A stretch of DNA of 64,000 nt from Mobilicoccus caccae (GTDB lineage Bacteria > Actinomycetota > Actinomycetes > Actinomycetales > Dermatophilaceae). The notes beneath the pieces are model-generated. The model saw only the letters and a list, made by a program, of their open reading frames with translations. It searched no databases and had not been told where the DNA came from. Location: the NCBI RefSeq assembly GCF_030161635.1, contig NZ_BSUO01000001.1, positions 3,081,199 through 3,145,198 of the forward strand, given 5' to 3'. A program made the position numbers and the translations under genes. Of the stretch, positions 28,361-37,731 are shown piece after piece; positions within the stretch are counted from its first letter, which is position 1, and each line of letters starts with the position of its first letter.

Positions 28361-29051
28361 CCGCTGCGGGTTTCGGTTCCCGACTAGGTCGGGGCACCCC
28401 AAATGTTTGGTCGAATTTCGCGGACAAACACTCATGCAACGACAGCTCGCCCTGCTAGATACCGTTCCAGATGTCCGCATAGTCGTGGGATTTGAAGAGC
28501 AGGCGGTCATCGACGAGGCGAGACGGCATCGACCCGACATCCTCGTGGTCCGCAACCCCGCCTACGCCAGCACGACGACGCTCGACAGCTACGCACTGGG
28601 CGCGAGGCACCTAGGCCAGTCGTGCTTGTTCATGGACGCCGACATCCTGTTCGAGCCTGGCTCGCTCGGCAACTTCGTCACGTCCTGCGACGACGCGCCG
28701 GTCATCGGCTACACCGACGCCAAGACCGTCGACGCCGTATTCGTCGCGGTCGAGTCTGAACTGGTGACGAGCTTCTCGCGGGAGCAACGCACCCCCTTCG
28801 AGTGGGCGAACATAGCTTTCCTGCCGCCCGGATATTGCGAGGGAGGAGCCCGTTCGGTGTACGAACATTTGAGCCCGCGACTCCCCCTGCGAGGTCGGTA
28901 CATCGATAGCTACGAGATAGACCGTCCAGAAGACCTGGAGATGGCCGAGAAGGGCTACATAGGTCTTCTGGCGGTCGCCGCAGCTCAGCAGGGTGCGGCA
29001 GCATCTAGTGCGGCGCAGGCGGCCGCCCACCTCGAGCAGGGGCACCTTTGA
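28333..29051 (+). CDS. CTP:phosphocholine cytidylyltransferase-like nucleotidyltransferase, frameshifted in this sequence
   Basis: Activates a phosphorylated head group as a CDP derivative. From GTG 28333 the sequence reads HAVIAAAGFGSRLGRGTP, the nucleotide-binding loop, then breaks at AAA (28401-28403). With one extra A it continues KCLVEFRGQTLMQRQLALLD. The metal site is in QSCLFMDADILFEPGSLGNF, and DSYEIDRPEDLEMAEK closes the domain. About 239 residues. Paired with a HAD phosphatase and TagF-like transferase, this suggests a phosphodiester-linked surface modification; choline itself is not proven. Confidence 0.78.
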
Positions 29052-29156
29052 GGGCAAAACCGCGAATGGTGTAGATGATCCGGATGAAGCCGATGCAGCA
29101 CGGGCACCAGAAGCATCAACTCCCAGATCGCCTCCCTGACCCTGTAAGGTACTCGT

Positions 29157-29390
29157 ATGACACGCCTGCTCAACCTTCGTGCTACCGACGAAGATCTGGC
29201 GCTACTCTCGTCCATACGCCGCCCCGACGAGACCATCTCCGACGTCCTCCGTCGCGGGCTGCACGCCGCGCAGATTCTGGAACGCCGCGAGCTCATGCGC
29301 GAGGAGTCACGCGCGGTGGCAGCAGATCCCGCAGACCGGGCAGAGTCCAAGACCGTGCAGGCCGAACTGGCAGCCCTTCGTGCGTGGTGA
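29157..29390 (+). CDS. Antitoxin of a MazEF-type pair
   Basis: 77 residues. The N-terminal strand MTRLLNLRATDEDLALLSSI and helix ETISDVLRRGLHAAQILERR suit a ribbon-helix-helix DNA-binding fold; the C-terminus is acidic/Ala-rich and probably wraps the toxin. ATG 29157 follows GTAAGGTACTCGT. Its last codons overlap the toxin start by 11 nt, the usual coupling of type II pairs. It may repress its own promoter in the 105-bp region upstream. Confidence 0.72.
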   Translation: MTRLLNLRATDEDLALLSSIRRPDETISDVLRRGLHAAQILERRELMREESRAVAADPADRAESKTVQAELAALRAW

Positions 29391-29703
29391 TATCCACGAA
29401 CTCCCCCGTCCCCGCGATCCCGTGGGACACGAGCAGGCCGCCCCTCGATTCGCCGTGGTCATCCAATCCGACGATCTCGAGTTGTCCACGGTCATCGTGG
29501 CGCCGACCTCCACGAAGGCCCTGGACACGTCCTTTCGACCCGCCATCACCGTCCTCGGTCGGCGCACCGCTGTCCTCCTCGAACAGATGACAGCCGTCGA
29601 CCCCGCCCGCCTCGGGCGTCAGGTCGGACGCGTCGATCCCGAGGACATGCGCGCCCTCGACGACGCCATCCGACGCGTCCTCGCTGTCGACCTGCCGTGG
29701 TGA
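29380..29703 (+). CDS. MazF-family endoribonuclease toxin
   Basis: 107 residues from GTG 29380. It has the PemK/MazF beta-barrel pattern: VRGDIHELPRPRDPVGHEQA, RFAVVIQSDDLELSTVIVAP, TSTKALDTSFRPAITVLGRR and VLLEQMTAVDPARLGRQVGR. The usual start box (GDI...LP) and the conserved Q-loop RFAVVIQ are present. The antitoxin gene precedes and overlaps. Likely cleaves mRNA or other single-stranded RNA. Confidence 0.85.
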   Translation: MRGDIHELPRPRDPVGHEQAAPRFAVVIQSDDLELSTVIVAPTSTKALDTSFRPAITVLGRRTAVLLEQMTAVDPARLGRQVGRVDPEDMRALDDAIRRVLAVDLPW

Positions 29704-29783
29704 CCGAGGTACATCGACGCTGCTGCTGATCAATGGGCTCTCAAGCCCCCAGGGACCGGTAGAGCAGTGACACATTGGCTCCC

Positions 29784-30365
29784 ATGCACCTGACACCTCG
29801 TGAGGAGGAGCGGCTGCTGATCGCGGCCGGCGCGGATCTGGCTCGGCGCCGCATCGCGCGAGGCGCCCAGCTCGGCGCCACCGATGCGATCGCGCTGGTC
29901 AGCGACGCCGTGCTCGAAGCGGCGTGGGACGGGGCGACACTCGACGCAGCCATCGAAGTCGGCAAGGCCGCAGTCCCTCCACACGCGCTCCTCCCCGGCA
30001 CCGCCTCACTCGTCCCCCAAGTTCAGGTCGAAGCGCTCTTCCCCCACGGCTCCGTGCTCGTCGTCGTACCAGCACCCTTCGGCCCGCCCGAGCCCGACGG
30101 CCCGGGCGCAGTCCGCCCCGGCACCGACCGGCGTGCCCTCGCCCCAGGGCGTCGCCGAAGCCCCTGCACCATCCACAACGCCGGCAGAGACTCGATCTGG
30201 ATCTCCTCCCACGCCCCGCTCGACGCTCTCAACGACGCCATCACCATCGGCGGACTCCCTGACGGACGCTGGCGACTCGACGTCCCCGCCGGAATCTCCC
30301 GCCGCATCGACGCAGGCGAGCAGATCGAGGTCACTGCCGTCGAGATGACCGGAGAAGCCCCATGA
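29784..30365 (+). CDS. Urease-like gamma/beta fusion subunit (divergent)
   Basis: 193 residues. The first 100 match urease gamma (MHLTPREEERLLIAAGADLA; IGKAAVP-like region then LVPQVQVEALFPHGSVLVVV). The rest is a beta-like domain (CTIHNAGRDSIWISSHAPLD; RWRLDVPAGISRRIDAGEQI). Canonical beta has SH-H-FFEVN after the first strand; here it reads SHAPLDALN, so that loop is not conserved. ATG 29784 fits the family start. It overlaps the alpha-like gene (ATGA). No ureDEFG genes are in the window. Confidence 0.78.
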   Translation: MHLTPREEERLLIAAGADLARRRIARGAQLGATDAIALVSDAVLEAAWDGATLDAAIEVGKAAVPPHALLPGTASLVPQVQVEALFPHGSVLVVVPAPFGPPEPDGPGAVRPGTDRRALAPGRRRSPCTIHNAGRDSIWISSHAPLDALNDAITIGGLPDGRWRLDVPAGISRRIDAGEQIEVTAVEMTGEAP

Positions 30366-32050
30366 CCAGCATCGACGCCCGCGACTACATCTCCCTCTAC
30401 GGCCCGACCACCGGCGACCGCATCCGCCTCGGCGACACCGACCTGTGGGTCGAGGTCGAGGCCGACGACACCGAAGCCGGCGAAGAACTCGTCGGCGGCT
30501 GCGGAAAGACCGCCCGCCACGGCGCACTCGTCACCCCACGCGCCGGCCGCGACAGCGCCCTGGACATGGTGATCCTCGGGGTCGTCCTCATCGACCCGAT
30601 CCTCGGCGTGCGCAAGACGAACATCGGCATCAAGGACGGCCGCATCGTCGGCGTCGGCCGCGCCGGCAACCCCGAAGTGCAGACCGGCGTCGACCTCGTC
30701 GTCGACTCCCACACCGCGATGATCCCCGCCGAAGGACTCATCGCCACACCGGGATTGGTCGACAGCCACGTCCACCTCTCCAACGCCGACCTCGCCCAGG
30801 CAGCCCTGTCCTCCGGCATCACGACGATCGTCGGCATGGGCATCGGCGGGGTGTGGGACGTCGGCGCCAACCCCGAGACCAACCTGCACTCCCTCATCGC
30901 GGGCTGGTCGGGCATCCCCATCAACGCCGCGTTCCTCGCCCGCGGCTCGAGCACGTCGACCGAACTCCTCGAACGCGCCGCCCTCGCCGGCGCCGGCGGG
31001 TACAAGATCCACGAGGACTGGGGCGCCTCCCCCGCCGTCATCGACAAGTGCCTGACCGTCGCCGAGGTGACCGACCTGCCCGTCGCCCTGCACACCGACA
31101 CCCTCAACGAGACCGGATACCTCGAGGACACCATCGCCGCCACCCGCGGCCGCACCGTGCACGCCTACCACGTCGAAGGCGGCGGCGGACACCCCGACCT
31201 CCTGCGCATCGTCGAGCATCCCCATGTCCTCACGAGCTCGACGACCCCCACCCTGCCGCTCACCCCCGACACCGTCGCCGAACTCGGCCCGATGACGATG
31301 ACCGTCCACCGCGGTCACGCATCGGTGGCGAGCGACGTCGCCATCGCCGCCTCCCGCATTCGCGAACACGCGATCGCCGCCGAGAACGCCCTGCACGACA
31401 TGGGCGGCATCGCGATCATCAACTCCGACGCCCTCGGCATGGGCCGCATCGCCGAGATGGGCCGCCGCGCATGGCAACTCGCGCACGTCCAGGCCGGCCT
31501 CGCCGGTGAGACCGGCCCTGACCACCCCGCCAACGAGCGGGTCAAGCGCTACCTCGCCAAGATCACCATCAACCCGGCCATCGCCCACGGCCTCGCCGCC
31601 CAGGTCGGCTCGATCGCGCCCGGCCGGATCGCCGACATCCTCCTGTGGCACCCCGCCTGGTTCGGCACGTCCCCGGAGACCGTCGTGAAGTCCGGCTTCG
31701 TCGCGTGGGGCGCTGCCGGGTCGGGGTCGGGCTCGACCCGCCTCACCCAACCCCGCCGCATGCGCCCCTTCTACGGCGGCCTCGGCGACGCGCCCGCCCG
31801 ACTCGCGCACGTCTTCGTCTCCACGGCAGCGACCGAGAACCCGGCGTCACTGTCGGCCCTGCCCTCCGGCCGCACCTACACCGCCGTGACACGGTCGCGT
31901 GGTCTGACCTCCGCCGACATGCTCCACAACACTGCCAACCCCCGCATCGACGCCGTCGGCGAACCGCACCCGGCGATCGTGAACGGCCGCGAGATCCCCG
32001 TCCACCATGCACGCCGGCTGCCCCTCACCCGCCTGCACCACCTCGCGTAA
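30362..32050 (+). CDS. Urease alpha-like metal-dependent amidohydrolase (divergent UreC)
   Basis: 562 residues, urease-alpha length. Dinuclear-metal ligands are kept: H136/H138 (GLVDSHVHLS), carbamylated K215 and nearby H217 (GGYKIHEDWGASPA), H244 (VALHTDTLNE), H270 (AYHVEGGGGHPD) and D356 (NSDALGMGR). The mobile active-site flap is changed: canonical VCHHLDP reads TVHRGHA (H316 retained, the flap Cys replaced by Val, next His by Arg). The residue before MG in SDSQAMG is Gly. It may therefore hydrolyse a substrate other than urea. Part of an operon with an amidohydrolase and MHS transporter. Confidence 0.8.
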   Translation: MTSIDARDYISLYGPTTGDRIRLGDTDLWVEVEADDTEAGEELVGGCGKTARHGALVTPRAGRDSALDMVILGVVLIDPILGVRKTNIGIKDGRIVGVGRAGNPEVQTGVDLVVDSHTAMIPAEGLIATPGLVDSHVHLSNADLAQAALSSGITTIVGMGIGGVWDVGANPETNLHSLIAGWSGIPINAAFLARGSSTSTELLERAALAGAGGYKIHEDWGASPAVIDKCLTVAEVTDLPVALHTDTLNETGYLEDTIAATRGRTVHAYHVEGGGGHPDLLRIVEHPHVLTSSTTPTLPLTPDTVAELGPMTMTVHRGHASVASDVAIAASRIREHAIAAENALHDMGGIAIINSDALGMGRIAEMGRRAWQLAHVQAGLAGETGPDHPANERVKRYLAKITINPAIAHGLAAQVGSIAPGRIADILLWHPAWFGTSPETVVKSGFVAWGAAGSGSGSTRLTQPRRMRPFYGGLGDAPARLAHVFVSTAATENPASLSALPSGRTYTAVTRSRGLTSADMLHNTANPRIDAVGEPHPAIVNGREIPVHHARRLPLTRLHHLA

Positions 32051-32058
32051 GGATCCGG

Positions 32059-33764
32059 ATGACCCACGACAACGGCCCCCGACGCGGCCTCCCACCCCTC
32101 GACCTGGTCCTCTCCGGGGCGAACATCGTCACCCTCGACCCGCACACCCCCGCGGCCTCCTCGATCGCCATCCATCAGGGCCGCATCCTCGCTGTGGGCG
32201 ACGCCGAGGAACTCGCCGACCTGCCCGCCCGCCACCGCATCGATCTCGGCGGTGCCACCGTCGTCCCCGGCTTCGGCGACGCCCATAACCACATGGCCTG
32301 GTACGGGCTCGCCCTCGAAGAGATCGACCTCATGGGCATGGCCGACCTCGAGACGCTCTACGAGGCCGTCGCCGAACGCGCCGCCACCCTCCCTCCCGAC
32401 ACCCTCGTCATCGGCAGCGGCTACGACGACACGACCCTCGGCGGGACGCCGGACCGCGCACGCCTCGACTCCGCAGCCCACGGCCGGCCCGTGTGGCTGA
32501 AACACCGCAGCGGGCACATCTGCATGGTCAACACGCCCCTGCTCGACCGCATCGGCGTCCTCGCCGGCTCGGCGACCGTCCCCGAGGGCGGAGTCGTCGT
32601 CACCGACGAGAACGGACCCACCGGAGTCTTGCAGGAACAGGCCCAGAACCTCGTCGTCGCGCTCGTCACGCCCTACCCCCTGCACACCCTCGAAGACGCC
32701 ATCGCCCGGGCCAGCCAGGTGTACGCCACCGAAGGACTCACCCACGTCACCGAGTGCGGCATCGGCGCCGGCTGGGTGGGCCGGTCACCCTCGAACTGGC
32801 CGCCCACCAGCGATGCCTCGACGCCGGGCGCCTGAAAGTACGCACCCGACTCATGCCCACGGTCGCCGGACTCCACTCCGTGCGAGGCACCGACGACGAC
32901 GGCATCGACCTCGGTCTCGACCTGGGCCTCACGACCGGTCTGGGCGACGACCACCTCCGCATCGGGGCGATGAAGATCTGGCTCGACGGGTCGCTCATCG
33001 CCCGAACCGCCGCGATGACGCAGGACTACGCCTGCCGCTGCAACCCCGACCACCCGGCCGGCTACCTCCAGGACGACGCCGACACGATGCGCCGCCAGAT
33101 CCTCGCCGCGATCGCCGGAGGCTGGGACATCGCCGCGCACGCCATCGGCGACGCCGCCGTCGACTTCGCCCTCGACGTGTTCGAGGAGGCCGCCTCGTCC
33201 GGGACACAGACGGGTCGCCGCCCGCGTCACCGCATCGAGCACGCCGGGATCACCTCCGACTCCCAGATCACACGGATGGCGCGTCTTGATGTCACCCCCG
33301 TGCCACAGATGCGATTCCTCCGGGAGTTCGGCGACGACATGGCCACCTCGATGGGTCCCGAGCGCGCAAAGCTGCTGTACCGGCACAAGTCGTTCCTCGA
33401 CGCCGGTCTGCGCGTGCCGGGCAGCAGCGACCGGCCCGTCGCCGAGGGCGCCCCGCTCCTCGCGATGGCGACCATGCAGGACCGGCTCTCCGAGTCGGGA
33501 GTCGTCCTCGGACCCGACGAACGCGTCGACGCCGTCACCGCCCTGCGCGCCTACACCGTGGACGCCGCGTGGATCGCCCGCGACGAAGACCGCCGCGGCG
33601 CCCTCACCCCCGGTAGGCTCGCCGATCTCGTCGTCCTCGACACCGACATCAGCCGAGCGGCGCCCGAAGACGTAGCCGCCACCACGGTGCTCGCGACCGT
33701 CCTCGATGGTCTGGCCACCCACGACACCGGGATCGGACTCCCGGTCGCCCCTCCGCCCGCCTGA
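32059..33764 (+). CDS. YtcJ-like amidohydrolase, frameshifted in this sequence
   Basis: Metal-dependent hydrolase of amidohydrolase family 3. ATG 32059 behind TAAGGATC, 8 nt after the urease-like alpha gene. Motifs: GATVVPGFGDAHNHMAWYGL (HxH-type metal site), AMKIWLDGSLIARTAAM, DIAAHAIGDAAVDFALDVFE, RHRIEHAGITSDSQ and RVPGSSDRPVAEGAPLLAMA. The frame changes at GGG (32778-32780) and is restored by one G (VGPVTLELAAHQRCLDAGRL). Total about 568 residues. It probably acts on the same imported compound as the urease-like complex, before or after it. Confidence 0.85.
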
Positions 33765-33781
33765 TTCGCATCGGAGCCCCC

Positions 33782-35128
33782 ATGACCTCCCCCTCCACCC
33801 CGCACCGCACGGCCGACACCGCGGCCGAAGCGCGCAAGGTCGCGTTCGGCGCCTTCGTCGGGACCGCTCTCGAGTGGTACGACTTCTTCCTCTACGGAAC
33901 GGCTGCCTCCCTCGTCTTCAACCGCGTCTTCTTCGTCACCGACAACCCTGTCGCGTCGACGATGGCGGCGTTCGCGTCCTTCGGTGTCGGGTTCGCGGCC
34001 CGCCCGGTGGGTGCCGTCATCTTCGGACGCATGGGCGACAAGGTGGGTCGCAAGAAGACCCTCATCATCACCGTCATCATGATCGGGGTGGCCACCGCGC
34101 TGATCGGTCTGCTGCCGAGCTACGTCACCATCGGTGTGGCCGCACCGATCCTGCTCACGCTCCTCCGGCTCGTGCAGGGGCTGGCGGTCGGCGGCGAATG
34201 GGGTGGCGCGGTCACCCTCGCCATCGAGCACGCCCCGCCCGAGCAGCGTGGCCGGTTCGGCGTCATGCCCCAGATCGGATCGCCCGTCGGCACGCTGCTG
34301 TCCTCCGGCGCGTTCCTGGCGGTGGGGCTCCTGCCGCAGGAGGACTTCATGTCCTGGGGCTGGCGGCTGCCGTTCCTCGCGGCGATCCCGCTGCTGGCCA
34401 TCGCGCTGTACCTGCGGGTGAAGATCGAGGAGTCGCCCCTGTTCGAGGTGATGCTCAAGGAGGAAGAGCTGGCGAAGACGCCGGTCCGCGACGTCTTCTC
34501 CCTCACCCGCCGCGAGCTGCTCATCGGCGCCGGCTCGACCCTGCTCGGCGTCGGCGGCTTCTACCTCGTGACGACCTTCGCGATCGCCTACGGCACCGGA
34601 ACCCTCGGACTGCCCCGCTCGCTCCTGCTGGGCGCGACCCTGGCGGCCGCAGCCGTCGAGATCGTCATCCTCATCGCGTTCGGTCGCGCCGTCGAACGGT
34701 TCGGAGCCGGGCGGGTGACGCTCCTCGGTGGCGTGCTCAGTGCCCTGGTGGCCATCCCAGCGTTCCTCATGCTCGACACGCGAAACCCTGCGATGGTCGT
34801 CCTGGCGATCGTCATCGCCGTCGCGCTGCTGTCGATCCCCTACGCCGCGTCGGGAGTGCTCCTCACGTCGCTGTTCCCGGCCAACCTGCGTTATTCGGGC
34901 GTCGCGCTGGCCTCCAACATCGGGGCCGTCGTCAGTGGCTTCGTCCCCTTCGCGGCCACCTGGGCCTACGCGGCGACGGGCAACTCCTCGATGGGACCGG
35001 CGACCCTGCTGATCCTGCTCTCCCTCGTCACCGCCGGCAGCGGATTCCTCGCCTCCCGGCGTCGCGACGCCACGGCCGAGGAGCTCAGCGGCACGACGCC
35101 GAGTGGCAGTCCGCGGCGTCACGCCTGA
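33782..35128 (+). CDS. MHS-family (metabolite:H+ symporter) MFS transporter
   Basis: 448 residues with 12 predicted membrane helices. The opening VAFGAFVGTALEWYDFFLYG is the classic MHS (ShiA/ProP/KgtP-like) start. The loop 2-3 motif FGRMGDKVGRKKTLIITVIM and EWGGAVTLAIEHAPPEQRGR follow. Located 17 nt after the amidohydrolase, with a weak GGAG ribosome site, so it is probably the importer for the urease-like operon substrate (an organic acid or ureide-type compound by analogy). Confidence 0.88.
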   Translation: MTSPSTPHRTADTAAEARKVAFGAFVGTALEWYDFFLYGTAASLVFNRVFFVTDNPVASTMAAFASFGVGFAARPVGAVIFGRMGDKVGRKKTLIITVIMIGVATALIGLLPSYVTIGVAAPILLTLLRLVQGLAVGGEWGGAVTLAIEHAPPEQRGRFGVMPQIGSPVGTLLSSGAFLAVGLLPQEDFMSWGWRLPFLAAIPLLAIALYLRVKIEESPLFEVMLKEEELAKTPVRDVFSLTRRELLIGAGSTLLGVGGFYLVTTFAIAYGTGTLGLPRSLLLGATLAAAAVEIVILIAFGRAVERFGAGRVTLLGGVLSALVAIPAFLMLDTRNPAMVVLAIVIAVALLSIPYAASGVLLTSLFPANLRYSGVALASNIGAVVSGFVPFAATWAYAATGNSSMGPATLLILLSLVTAGSGFLASRRRDATAEELSGTTPSGSPRRHA

Positions 35129-35177
35129 TCAACTGCGGCGCCCGACTCACCGAAGCGTCGCGTCTGCGAGGCGTCGC

Positions 35178-35363
35178 TCACCCCTGCCGCAGCAGTGCTC
35201 GAACTCGATCTCGCAGCACCGGGAGATCCCGCGTGGCGGCGACCCACACGATGTCCAGGTTGGTCGCCCGGTCGTTGTGCGAGAGGCGATCACGCATTCC
35301 TCGAAGTGCCCGCATCTGTGTCGCCCCAAGAGCATCCCGCACCGACTCGGGCAGTTCTCCCAC
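35178..35363 (-). pseudogene. C-terminal remnant of a HepT-like (DUF86) toxin
   Basis: 61 residues: GELPESVRDALGATQMRALR, GMRDRLSHNDRATNLDIVWV, then TRDLPVLRDRVRALLRQG. This matches the C-terminal half of HepT proteins including the RX4H motif, but the Tyr that normally follows (HxY) is Asp and the first half is missing. It directly follows the CPBP gene end, and no MntA-type nucleotidyltransferase partner is nearby. Decayed relic. Confidence 0.55.
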
Positions 35364-35390
35364 GGCATGTCCGAGGTCCTCAGCCGCTGG

Positions 35391-36293
35391 TCACGCCGTG
35401 CGCTTGTCCCGCGCGGCGAGGCGGAGGGCGATCACCATGACGACGAGGGCGATGACGAACTGCGCCACGAGCGGGAGGACGGCGGAGGTGGCGTTCGACT
35501 GCGTCGCGCCGAGGTCCTCGCCTCGGAGCAGCCCGGCCGCGACGAAGACGACGTTGTTGGCGATGTGGATTCCGCACGCCGCTTCGATCCCCGCCGTCTT
35601 CCACGCCACGAACGAGAACAGCGCTCCGAAGCAGAAGAGGGAGATCAGCACCGGCAGGTTCGTCGCCGCATGCAGCAGGGCGAAGGAGAGGCTGAGAACG
35701 AGGCTGACGATCCAGAACTTGGCGGTCGAGACGCCGATCTTGCCCAACAGCATCTGGGTGCCGAGGGCTCGGAAGAGCAACTCCTCGGAGACGGCCTGGA
35801 ACGGCACGATGAGCACGACCGCCACGAGGGCGGCCAGGACCGCGCTGTCGAGTCGGGGCGTCGTTCCCCTGAGCGCGAACTGCACGGCCGACATCGCCGC
35901 GAAGACGACGAACGCCAGGGCGGTGGACGTGGCCAGCAACCCCCACCGGACACCGGGGAGATGCGACATCAGATCAGCCGGCCGCATCGAGAAGACGAAC
36001 CGCGCGACCGCGAGGGCCACCAGCCCCCACAGGGCCGTCGGCAACGCCGCCTGCAGAGTGCCCATGACCGGAGAGGGACGCGTGGGCGCGCCACCGTCGC
36101 CGACCGTGGCCATCCCCAGCACCGACCCCGCGACGACCGCGATGACAGCGCATCCCAGGATGACGAGCACGAACCCGAGGACGACACGCCCCCACCCGTA
36201 CGAACCTCCCCTGCGGGTGCGCGGCCAGGTGTAGAAGCGCTCGCGCCGCGCGTCCAGGGAGGCGGGTGCGCGGTCATCGGTAGTCATGCTCAT
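35391..36293 (-). CDS. CPBP-family intramembrane metalloprotease
   Basis: 300 residues with about eight hydrophobic segments. The protease motif is VPFQAVSEELLFRALGTQML, followed by LSFALLHAATNLPVLISLFC (His) and AACGIHIANNVVFVAAGLL (His). A basic, soluble N-terminus (RRERFYTWPRTRRGGSYGWG) precedes the first helix. Start at GTG/ATG 36293 or 36287. Unrelated in detail to the CPBP gene at 12824. Partner unknown. Confidence 0.8.
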   Translation of the reverse strand: MSMTTDDRAPASLDARRERFYTWPRTRRGGSYGWGRVVLGFVLVILGCAVIAVVAGSVLGMATVGDGGAPTRPSPVMGTLQAALPTALWGLVALAVARFVFSMRPADLMSHLPGVRWGLLATSTALAFVVFAAMSAVQFALRGTTPRLDSAVLAALVAVVLIVPFQAVSEELLFRALGTQMLLGKIGVSTAKFWIVSLVLSLSFALLHAATNLPVLISLFCFGALFSFVAWKTAGIEAACGIHIANNVVFVAAGLLRGEDLGATQSNATSAVLPLVAQFVIALVVMVIALRLAARDKRTA

Positions 36294-36572
36294 ACCCCCA
36301 GTGTCGGCGCGCAGGCTGACCCACCTGAGACGTTCGGCCGCAACAGTCCTCGCTCGATGAGCGACGAAACGCCTTGAGACGGGCTGGATGTCGGTGGCCT
36401 GTACCGCCCCGACACCCCTGGTGGGCGAGGTGACTCCACGGCCTCACCAGGCGTCGGCGGGGCGGTCGTCACGCGGTGTGCCCGGACGCAGCGAAGTCGC
36501 CGGGGCTGTTTCGCGCGCTCGCGTGCTCTCGCCGGGGAGAATGTCGCGAGGAAGTCTCACGAAGGGGACAGC

Positions 36573-37478
36573 ATGTCGGGGCTATCAGCTTGTCCGTACG
36601 CGACGCCCAACGACGACGACCTCACGGGAGTCGTCACCCACCTGGCGGAGCTGACGACCCGCCGCGGCCCCGAGCCCCGCGACCCCAACGAGCCGGAGGT
36701 GCGGTGGCTGCTCGAGGCGGGCATCCGCGCGCTCGGGGAGGCCGTGCTCGACCGTGAGGCGAACCACGACTCCCACGTCGCCTACACCAACGCGAACGGC
36801 CTGTTCGACACGTTGCCGGTCGAGCGGGTGATGGAGTCGTTCCGCGACATGTGCCGTGAGCAGGGCGTCGACCCGGGCAGCGCCAACAAGGCCCGCCTCA
36901 TCAGACGGTGGACGTTCGCGGCCAACTACCAGCTCGACCTCGCCGCCTACCTCTTCCGGCCGGCGGTGCACACCACCCGCCTCACCGAGTCCCACGCGCG
37001 GCTGCTGCAGGCCATCCCGGAGCTCACGTTCGGGGAGCTCATCACCCGCATCGCCACCGAGGAGACCGAACGCTCCCCCATCGGGCACCTCTACCGCCTG
37101 CAGAACGTCATGCGGCTGATGTTCCCCCGCGACGAGACGATCCGCGGCTACGTCGCCCGCAACTACGAGGTGCAACTCGCCCTGTGGGCCGCGAGCTACG
37201 CCGCCATCGGCACCGCCTACCAGCTCCCGATCAACCTGCACGAAGACAGCCTCATCGACCTCTCCAAGGTCCTCGGGCTGGTCATCGAAGGCGCCGTCCT
37301 GCGCGCCACCGGCTACCCCGACAACGCGACCTGCGTCGACGGCACCCTCGCCGCCGTCGTCGCCCTGCGCAGCATCCTGTGCGCGCTCACGGGAGTCTCG
37401 TGGGACGAACTCGCCGAACGCACCGCCCAGGTCGCCACCCCCGAACGCAGCGACAACACGATCACCGCCTTCTCGTAG
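36573..37478 (+). CDS. Unrecognised 301-residue cytoplasmic protein
   Basis: Good codon bias and a GAAGGGG ribosome site before ATG 36573 support a real gene. Predominantly helical, without signal peptide or membrane segment. Distinctive stretches are RLIRRWTFAANYQLDLAAYL, LITRIATEETERSPIGHLYR and RGYVARNYEVQLALWAASYA. It might be a TetR-like regulator core, but no clear helix-turn-helix could be defined. The 279 bp upstream (36294-36572) hold no gene I can support. No function proposed. Confidence 0.7.
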   Translation: MSGLSACPYATPNDDDLTGVVTHLAELTTRRGPEPRDPNEPEVRWLLEAGIRALGEAVLDREANHDSHVAYTNANGLFDTLPVERVMESFRDMCREQGVDPGSANKARLIRRWTFAANYQLDLAAYLFRPAVHTTRLTESHARLLQAIPELTFGELITRIATEETERSPIGHLYRLQNVMRLMFPRDETIRGYVARNYEVQLALWAASYAAIGTAYQLPINLHEDSLIDLSKVLGLVIEGAVLRATGYPDNATCVDGTLAAVVALRSILCALTGVSWDELAERTAQVATPERSDNTITAFS

Positions 37479-37731
37479 GGAGCACCCGAGCGCCGAGGTC
37501 CGGCCGCGAGCCCGCGCCGGATGCATCCAACCGGCGTTCACGAGTTGTGTGACCCTTCAACGCCATCGCCTCCGTTATGCATTCGTGACATTCGGGAGGA
37601 TCGCACCGCGCTGTGGTCGGCCGTACAGGACGACGTTCCGACTGCACCCCGCAGCACGGGCCACGAGCGTCGTGGGCATCCCACGAGACCCTCACCGCTT
37701 CACGGATGAAGACATCAGAGAGAAGGACCTC

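Noticed and set aside
25352..29051. O-methyl phosphoramidate pathway as in Campylobacter capsule
   Set aside because: A cytidylyltransferase, methyltransferase and phosphatase are present, but no glutamine kinase or CDP-amidate hydrolase is seen.
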